DNA of 64,000 nucleotides from Rhodocollybia butyracea. Its lineage: Eukaryota; Basidiomycota; Agaricomycetes; Agaricales; Omphalotaceae. Position numbers and translations under genes: made by a program. The notes beneath the pieces were generated by a model. It was not told where the DNA came from. It saw only the letters and a program-made list of their open reading frames with translations, and ran no database searches. This document shows, one piece after another, positions 58,244 through 64,000 of the stretch (the stretch's first letter is position 1; every line of letters begins with the position of its first letter). Location of the stretch: NCBI GenBank assembly GCA_015501585.1, contig JADNRY010000064.1, positions 203,039 to 267,038 on the forward strand, in the 5' to 3' direction.

Positions 58244-60426
58244 CTAATCCTCCTCCCAGCTAGGTTCTTCACGACATAAGATATGAGGAGCTGGCCCTGA
58301 AGTTCGTGGAGGAAGCCTCGTAAACCCCTTGGGCTTCTGGCTCGTGTTCCACATCCGATCCGATCCAGCAAAAGGCAACCACTTAAGTGGCAAAACCTTT
58401 TTACGAATCGCTCCTCGAATTTTTTCCACCGTTTCCTCGTCAGCAGTAGCACATAGAGCCTTCCAATCCCGGTAGTATTGGGACGTAGGGTAGTTCTGCG
58501 CTTTGGGGGAAGTCTCGTGTCCCTTCGGAGGAAAAAGATGTCGAAATACTTGCTCTCGAGATGCCGGAGTTCCCACCTTCCAAAAAACTTCATTCCACAT
58601 ATCAGAAAGCTTCAGGTTGTTATACAAGTCTTCCGTCACCCTCACTCGCTCCTCTTCGTTAAGCTTCATATATGATGGTCCACCACCCTGTTTCGTAGTA
58701 GAACTCTTCAACGCCATGTCCACGAGGAACTGCCTGTAGATGCGATACACCTTGAAGTCAATATCTGGAGAGGTATTCGTCTGCTCGTCGTCCACCTCCA
58801 TATCGGATCCATCATCCACTAGAGGTAAAGGCAGGCTGAGACCTTTCGATCCCAAGTTGAATAAATTGACATCTCGTGGGTCGGTGTCACTCTCCACAAA
58901 GGTCCGCGTTCGGTGAGTTTTGTTTGTTACGACTCGGCGCACGGGTTGGACTCCACGCGGAATGATCCCAACTGGATGAAACCGATATTCAATATCACCC
59001 ACAGACCCTTTGAAAAGGTATTCGAATGATTTCGGGGGGAGTGTACGCGGTGTATCGGTGTCCCTCGCCATTCGCGGAACCTCGAAATTCAATATGATCC
59101 GGCGAGGAAATATGGCGCCATACGGATTATACGGAACATCTAACAACAAGTCTTCATCACCGTCACTGTCTTGTCCTCCCGTCGCCTGGTATCCTCCTTT
59201 AAACAAAAGAGTCTCGGGATCAGGATCCACAGCATCAGTCAAAGGCAGCACAGCTCTCATGAGGTCTCGTGCGGCGGATCCATCATCAGGTCGAGCATGA
59301 AGAGAATTAACGAGCCACACGGAGGCAGCGGTCAAAAGAAGTGCATCAGATGTTACCCGAAACTCTGGAGAGCCCATGGCTTGCTTCATGAGGAGCCTGC
59401 TTATTGCTTCTAACCGGTGTGCTCGGAAGTTCCTGTAAAACTGTTGAACAACATATTCGTAAATCTTCAAGTCGATAAAACTTACCACCATACTGTCCGT
59501 CGAAACCCCAGCATACATTCTTGAATAGCACCAGAGTCAAACCTTGTCAGCACTGTACATGCGTGGCGAAACGGTACTCGAACCTCGATGCGTGCATTCG
59601 ATGTATTCATGTCCATCGCTTCCACAAAAAGCTTTTGGAGTCCAGTGATAAAGGGGGCCGGCTGCTTCACTCCCATCGCTTCAGAAATCGACATGAATTT
59701 CCCGTGATGATTACCTTCCGGATTGTAAGTAAGGGCCTTGTCCGTCGAGTACAGTTGAAAGTAAACCCCTTCAAAAGCACCAGCAGCCCGAACACCAGGC
59801 TCAATTCGGCAACCCGATACACCTAGCAGATGGCTGACAATATCCCGGGAGTACTTTGAGCTTCCCAGCGAAGTAATCCGAACAGCGTCCTCGGAACGTA
59901 TTCCAAGCACTTCTTCAACAACCCGAGACTGCGCAGCTGTCGACCATTGAAGACAGAGTTGATTTGCGCTAAAAAACTCCACTCCCACATCAATCCACCA
60001 CTCACCCTCCTCGAAAACGTTCTCCTCCAAGCCGATAGTCGTGCAGAACTCCTCAAGCTTTAACCTCGCCATGGTTCGACTGGTTAAGTGTTGCGTAGCG
60101 TGTTTATATCCCCTAGCCGTATGGAGGAAGAAGAAATCGTTGGCCCAGTCAATATTCCCAGCAGATAGATAATATCGAAGTGTGGAACCAAGTTCTCGGA
60201 CATGACTTCCAGGAATCATCTTCGATTGATAGCCCATATGGCCTGAGGATTTCCTCGCACGGAACAGCTCGGCTTGGTAAGTAGGAGCCCAGTCGGAGAC
60301 ATCTTCTGGAAGCAGCTCAGCAATGGTAGGACGTAGACCCACCTCGTAAAATTGGGTAAGCTGATCCAAGGTCAGAGGCTTCGATTGCTGACCGCCCTCT
60401 CTTAGGGTTAGGGGTGGTCCTGACAA
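58244..60426 (-). CDS. large ORF of unknown family, 5' end open into a telomere-repeat patch
   Basis: Two exons (59486-60426 and 58244-59432) join across a 53-nt intron (GTAAGT...TTTTACAG), giving about 709 codons and reading T-V-W-W-N-F-R-A-H-R-L across the junction. I do not recognise a domain. The protein has a Trp/Tyr-rich first half (A-G-N-I-D-W-A-N-D-F-F-F-L-H-T), an acidic linker (D-S-D-G-D-E-D), and a basic C-terminal segment with K-K-V-L-P-L-K-W-L-P-F. The frame has no ATG near its beginning: codons run through CCCCTAACCCTAA (telomere repeat) up to a stop at 60478, and the first ATG is residue 64 (60237). It is co-oriented with the reverse transcriptase and may be an accessory ORF of an older, 5'-truncated terminal element. 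An independent subtelomeric gene with a missing first exon is the alternative. Confidence 0.65.
60402..60414 (+). repeat. interstitial telomere repeat, short patch
   Basis: TTAGGGTTAGGGG in the same orientation as the terminal repeats. It lies inside the open 5' part of the 709-codon ORF, as expected if a truncated end was once capped here. Confidence 0.6.
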
Positions 60427-60499
60427 AAACGACGAGTGAGCGAAGCGAACGAGGCGTTTTTGGAAGGGCCAAGTTCGTTAGTTTGTTGGGTAAGAGCGA

Positions 60500-60573
60500 A
60501 AACAGCCAACAGGGTGTAAGATACTTTCTTACACCAGATCCTGTTTCGCTTTTATAGCTCATCAGGGCTGTTT
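60500..60573 (-). ncRNA. type-I hammerhead ribozyme
   Basis: All parts are present on the minus strand in order. Stem I 5' is AAACAGCC (60573-60566), then CTGATGA (60565-60559), stem II GCT-ATAAA-AGC (60558-60548), then GAA (60547-60545). Stem III starts ACAG (60544-60541), followed by a 5-nt bulge and an extended hairpin GGTGTAAG/CTTACACC (60535-60528 with 60520-60513). Stem III closes with CTGT (60512-60509), then the cleavage-site nucleotide U (60508), and stem I 3' is GGCTGTTT (60507-60500), which pairs perfectly with the 5' strand. Every invariant core base of the family is present and cleavage is predicted after GUU, which obeys the NUH rule. Hammerheads are established parts of Penelope-like elements, where they process element RNA. 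This one is on the same strand as the reverse transcriptase. Confidence 0.85.
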
Positions 60574-60699
60574 CACATCGTCACAGACTTACACTGCTCG
60601 TCGATAGTACTTCTGGTACTTGACGAACTTTGCCTGTATCTTGGAACACATGTTTGAGCGTTGTTAGTGCCATTGGTCAGTCCCACGCTGCCAGGGGAT

Positions 60700-60990
60700 A
60701 ACAATACTCCTTATACATTAGACGCTTAGTGAGCGTCGTCCGATGTACGGTCGCATCGGCTAACTCGTAATCCTAAATAGTAAGACCGAAGCCCGAGAAG
60801 ACGGACTTAGCATCAAAGCCACTTGACATCCCGTGGGGTTAGCACAAAACGCCGAGATCCGCCGGGGACAGCTGTCGATCAAAATCTTACGTTACCTTAA
60901 GCGCGCTACCTGTTTAGCGCCCCAGGCGTCTACGGGTCACTAGCCGACAGGCCGAGAGAAGAGACGCCCAAACTACGGGCCTAACTTACC
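60700..60990. other. hairpin-rich non-coding stretch
   Basis: Several perfect short inverted repeats follow one another: GACGCT-TAGTG-AGCGTC (about 60721-60737), CCGATG...CATCGG (about 60749-60768), and GGCGTCT...AGACGCC (about 60926-60969). No open frame of note. It lies between the ribozyme and the telomere-repeat patches, so it could be part of an element untranslated region. Confidence 0.5.
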
Positions 60991-60991
60991 G

Positions 60992-61079
60992 GTTAGGGTT
61001 CGGCACGAAGTGCCGGTTAGGGTTAGGTTAGGGTTACCGGGCCGTAAGGCCCAGTTAGGGTTAGGGGTTAGGGGTTAGG
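60992..61079 (+). repeat. interstitial telomere repeats interrupted by two hairpins
   Basis: TTAGGG, TTAGG and TTAGGGG units in terminal orientation, interrupted by CGGCAC-GAA-GTGCCG (61001-61015) and GGGCC-GTAA-GGCCC (61039-61052). The second hairpin carries a GNRA-type tetraloop on the plus strand. Both hairpins are flanked on each side by telomere repeats. Confidence 0.75.
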
Positions 61080-61137
61080 CTATATGAATTGACATATTAG
61101 CATGTGTTCGTCATTTATTAGATGACAGTACGTACGT

Positions 61138-61165
61138 TTAGGGGTTAGGGGTTAGAGTTAGGGTT
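61138..61165 (+). repeat. interstitial telomere repeats, distal patch
   Basis: Four TTAGGG/TTAGGGG-like units (one TTAGAG variant), again in terminal orientation. They may mark the 3' junction of the reverse-transcriptase-bearing element, whose 3' untranslated part would then be 61166-61558. Confidence 0.65.
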
Positions 61166-61558
61166 CAACTTCCCTAAAAGACCTCGGTTAATACCGTCTG
61201 CGGGAGACGCAGTTATCGTAGTACTTACAAGATAGTGTGTTCAAAAAAACTTTCAATAAGTAATTAGTTTAAGATCCGGCGTAACACGTCGCTGGTTTTG
61301 GTTACAAGCTACTTCCTACAAGGACAGGGAGGGTTTTACACCTCGCGCGATGCACACCCCCCTGTCACAACATTGAACTGTTCGTCAGGTTTTACGCTGG
61401 TTTACTAAGTCCGCCGTCATTACGACCGTCCGGCGAAACGCCTACTAGGAAGAGGGGGGCATACAATCGTGATCAATTAAGAACACGTCCGTAGGGTGCG
61501 GTCTTTCGGCGGCGTTTCACGTTCACCTCCGTACGATCGCAGTCAGATCTAATTTAAA

Positions 61559-63865
61559 TCACACAGTGTGATAGACGAAGTCAAGGTCTCCAGGTACGGC
61601 GCCACCAACATTGCGGGAAGGACCAGCATCTTGGTCCGACATATCCGCATCCATGTCAATAGATGGTGCCTGGGAGATTTCTTTTACAGCATCTTCGTCC
61701 AGGGTTTGTATTACAATTTTCTTCCAAGAACTAGCAAGGTCGAAGAGGTTAGTCGTACGTTTCCGAGAGACTAACCAACGAGCTTTGGTAAAATTGGTTT
61801 TGCGTATATCCGGCACAGTTACATCCTTCAAAGCAGTGCCTAGGTCGTCCCTCTCCACAATTAAAGTTTCGAAGTCGCCCGAGCGATCAACTAAGTCTGA
61901 TGCTGCGTGTTTATACGCCGGATAAAGGCCCGTATATGAGCCAGTTTCCGCGTGTGTCCACCACGAATTCCAATAATCCGTAATACGTTTCCCAAGTTCT
62001 TTCGCATTGAAATAATCCCATGCAGTGTTAAACTCGGACTTAAGAACAAGAACGGTATCTTCCGTGTCCTGTTTGTCTTTGGTTGAGAGTCGTTTCTCCC
62101 ACCGTTCTTTTTTGTATTTATTCAGCCAAGAATAAACTGCTTGGGTAGGATAACCACGCTTTACATACAAGGCCGCCAGGCCTGATATGGCGTCTAAGTA
62201 GTGTGACTGAGTGCTACTAAGTGTGGCTAAACGGGACATTTCTCCTATGAAAGTTCCACGTCGAACATCGAGTGGATGAGCACTGCCCCAAGGTATTCTT
62301 TCTTGATGGGATTTCGCTTTCCGAAACGGAAGATGTTGAATTGCACCATTGTCGTCGATATATATGGTCATATCCAAGAACGTACCGTAATTATTACGAC
62401 ATTCCCATTCTATTACACAGCCATCGAATTGTATTGTCTTGCTACAAATATCTAGCGCCTCGGCTGCAGTTGAGGCATAAACTAGGGCAAGACAATCGTC
62501 GATGTATCTACCGTAATATAAAAATTCCGGTAAATCCATTACTCCTGCTTGGTGCTCGAACCAAAATCCGAACAAGTTAGCCAAGTCCGGACTACAGGCT
62601 ACGCCCATAGCGAGTCCCTTCTTTTGACGGAAGTAATGGAAGTCTTTGTATTTAGTTACAAATAACTGTGTGACGAGATCTCTACAGCTTACGTCAAGGC
62701 ATTTCATAAACAAAAGTAGTTTACTTTGGTCAGCTGTATCTAATGGCACACCATTCTGATCATTCTCGATGTTGTAAAAATGGCAAAACATTTCTATGAC
62801 TACTTCGAAACATCGATCTAATGGAATGTTCGGATAATATGCTACGACATCTCCGGTAACTATGTACAGTTGTCGCATCGGATCTCGTTTGATCTTACTT
62901 AATTTAATCGCCAAGTCCTTGGACCCATGGATAATGGTAGGCGCCGATAATATAATCGGTTTAAGTTTCTTACTAATGTATTTGGCAGCGGGATTCTGTA
63001 TAGCACTATGACAGGGTATTATTGGTCGACCTTTCACTGGTTCCTTATGTATCTTTGGGATACAATAGAAGGTCGGTATTACGTGCTTATCGGAGTCTTT
63101 AGGGGTAATTCTATGTCGGAAAAACTTATCAAGTTGATCAAATACCTCCGGTTCTGCCTCCGCCGTATAGCCGGTTAGGGCTTCCATGGCGTCACATTGT
63201 TTTCTAAGTATTGCATTGCACTGGTCGAGCGTTAATCTCTCATACTGCTCAGTGTCAGTAAGTAGTGCCAATGCGCGTTCTTCGATCCACTCGCGCTTAG
63301 AGACCGCTATTCCTAGATTTTTATCGGTATTAGTAATAACGTAATTGTTATTTACGATAAAATCGCGAATACGTTTAGCATCGGGAGCAAGCGCCTTAAA
63401 AGACGTCCCTGGCTTTTCATTGGCTATAACACGCATCATTTTTAATGCGTAGAGTCTGCCTACTATGATTCCGTCTTCGATATATGACGGTAACTTAGGA
63501 GGATTCCCTTTTCGAATGTGGGGAATCTCGTAGTCTGGATCGTAAGATTCGCGGCCATCAAGGCCGTCCTTTAGTGTGAAGAAGACACGCCATCTTATGC
63601 GTTCTTCGAAATCGTCCCACGCTGTCTTAATAAGGTTTGCATTGTGCGGGGAATGAAATTGATATTTTTGTCCAACACTAAGTCCGTATGCTACATACGT
63701 CGGCAAAACTACACCGGGGGATACATGTACATCGCTACGATAGGAACTTGCCATTAATACATTAATGGGAACTTGTAGAATAATGTTACGTACCGCTTGG
63801 GGGTAGGGCATCGCTAATAATTCGTCAGGATAGGATAATGGTTTCGACCAATCGAAACTTACCAA
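61559..63865 (-). CDS. Penelope-like reverse transcriptase, no GIY-YIG domain, 5'-truncated
   Basis: A 768-codon frame with the PLE reverse-transcriptase blocks in order: T-D-K-N-L-G (about 180-185), F-Y-C-I-P-K-I-H-K and G-R-P-I-I-P (267-284), T-G-D-V-V-A-Y-Y-P-N-I-P (motif A, Asp about 339), G-L-A-M-G-V-A-C-S-P (417-426), R-Y-I-D-D-C (motif C, Asp 456/457), G-T-F-L-D-M-T-I-Y-I (494-503), and F-R-K-A-K-S-H (514-520). The C-terminus ends in an acidic Met/Asp-rich tail with no GIY-YIG endonuclease, as in Athena/Coprina elements that use chromosome ends as primer. The listed first codon is TTG. The frame is open further upstream (G-K-G-K-G-K-A-V-D-D-D) until a TAA formed by the telomere repeats, and the first ATG is codon 19 (63811). 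The gene is therefore probably cut at its 5' end and capped by telomere repeats. No frameshift interrupts the domain. Confidence 0.85.
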   Translation of the reverse strand: MVSFDWSKPLSYPDELLAMPYPQAVRNIILQVPINVLMASSYRSDVHVSPGVVLPTYVAYGLSVGQKYQFHSPHNANLIKTAWDDFEERIRWRVFFTLKDGLDGRESYDPDYEIPHIRKGNPPKLPSYIEDGIIVGRLYALKMMRVIANEKPGTSFKALAPDAKRIRDFIVNNNYVITNTDKNLGIAVSKREWIEERALALLTDTEQYERLTLDQCNAILRKQCDAMEALTGYTAEAEPEVFDQLDKFFRHRITPKDSDKHVIPTFYCIPKIHKEPVKGRPIIPCHSAIQNPAAKYISKKLKPIILSAPTIIHGSKDLAIKLSKIKRDPMRQLYIVTGDVVAYYPNIPLDRCFEVVIEMFCHFYNIENDQNGVPLDTADQSKLLLFMKCLDVSCRDLVTQLFVTKYKDFHYFRQKKGLAMGVACSPDLANLFGFWFEHQAGVMDLPEFLYYGRYIDDCLALVYASTAAEALDICSKTIQFDGCVIEWECRNNYGTFLDMTIYIDDNGAIQHLPFRKAKSHQERIPWGSAHPLDVRRGTFIGEMSRLATLSSTQSHYLDAISGLAALYVKRGYPTQAVYSWLNKYKKERWEKRLSTKDKQDTEDTVLVLKSEFNTAWDYFNAKELGKRITDYWNSWWTHAETGSYTGLYPAYKHAASDLVDRSGDFETLIVERDDLGTALKDVTVPDIRKTNFTKARWLVSRKRTTNLFDLASSWKKIVIQTLDEDAVKEISQAPSIDMDADMSDQDAGPSRNVGGAVPGDLDFVYHTV

Positions 63866-63915
63866 AGGTAGAGGGCAGTCATCATCTACTGCTTTCCCTT
63901 TGCCTTTCCCTTGGC

Positions 63916-64000
63916 TTAGGGTTAGGGGTTAGGGTTAGGGGTTAGGGGTTAGGGGGTTAGGGTTAGGGGTTAGGGTTAGGGGTTAGGGGGTTAGGGTTAG
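63916..64000 (+). repeat. terminal telomere repeat array
   Basis: TTAGGG-type repeats run to the window end in the orientation of a right chromosome end. The number of G varies from three to five. Successive units read 3,4,3,4,4,5 then 3,4,3,4,5 then 3, so a longer pattern may be repeated. Confidence 0.9.

Larger units (their letters stand above)
60427..63915 (-). mobile_element. telomere-associated endonuclease-less Penelope-like element zone (Coprina-type)
   Basis: Between a telomere-repeat patch at 60402 and the terminal repeats at 63916 lie a hammerhead ribozyme, a hairpin-rich stretch, two further telomere-repeat patches and a PLE reverse transcriptase. The 5' end of the transcript faces the chromosome end and the 3' end faces inward, the polarity expected when the G-rich overhang primes cDNA synthesis on the element RNA. 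Basidiomycete elements of this type are known as Coprina. The internal telomere patches (60992-61079 and 61138-61165) suggest that more than one truncated element is stacked here, so exact borders are uncertain. Confidence 0.7.

Noticed and set aside
61384..61400. CTGACGA on the minus strand as a second hammerhead core
   Set aside because: No paired stem II followed by GAAA, and no matching stems I or III nearby.

Overview
The window reads as a subtelomeric chromosome arm of a mushroom-forming basidiomycete (Agaricomycetes). The evidence is very short (about 50-60 nt) spliceosomal introns, a FunK1-type kinase, a DUF6534-type seven-helix membrane protein, a trichodiene-synthase-like terpene cyclase, and a true right chromosome end in TTAGGG-type repeats at 63916-64000. 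No prokaryotic feature and no CRISPR array is present. All functional calls were made by reading; no search or alignment program was run.

Left and middle part (1-48.7 kb): accessory genes separated by long gene-poor stretches. In order: a TRI5-like terpene synthase (3129-4267 +); an FHA-domain paralogue lacking its RING (5236-6244 +); a tandem duplication carrying two intact short-chain dehydrogenases (9173-10340 + and 12753-13921 +); a DUF6534 membrane protein (15339-17228 -); a class-3 aldehyde dehydrogenase (18581-20535 -); a decayed FunK1 kinase (21480-23304 -); a phosphotransferase-family remnant (about 24.6-25.0 kb -); an expansin/barwin-like secreted protein (27079-28126 +); two small secreted proteins (29290-29995 + and 32848-33243 +); a tandem duplication of indoleamine 2,3-dioxygenase with one broken copy (34317-35727 -) and one intact copy (38708-40126 -); a complete FHA-RING E3 ligase of the Dma1 type (42286-44453 -), which is the parent-type gene of the FHA fragment at 5.2 kb; and a secreted protein with a basic C-terminus (47843-48667 -).

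From about 50.5 to 58 kb protein-coding genes stop. A repeat domain is built on a short dyad-symmetric motif (arms GCACGTC/GACGTGC, variable 3-nt centre) present in roughly forty dispersed copies and one nested tandem array. Embedded in it are five tRNA-like, intron-containing units in both orientations, a tandem repeat with its own hairpins, and a dispersed ~200-bp repeat family.

The last 6 kb is a telomere-associated retroelement zone. A reverse transcriptase of the Penelope-like (PLE) class without a GIY-YIG endonuclease points inward and is open, without an ATG, right up to the terminal telomere repeats. Inboard of it lie interstitial telomere-repeat patches, a structured non-coding stretch, a complete type-I hammerhead ribozyme (60500-60573, minus strand), and a co-oriented large ORF of unknown family that is itself open into a short telomere-repeat patch. 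The layout fits the Coprina/Athena ('Terminon') group of elements that extend chromosome ends by using the G-rich 3' overhang as primer, with successive 5'-truncated insertions stacked and capped by telomere repeats.
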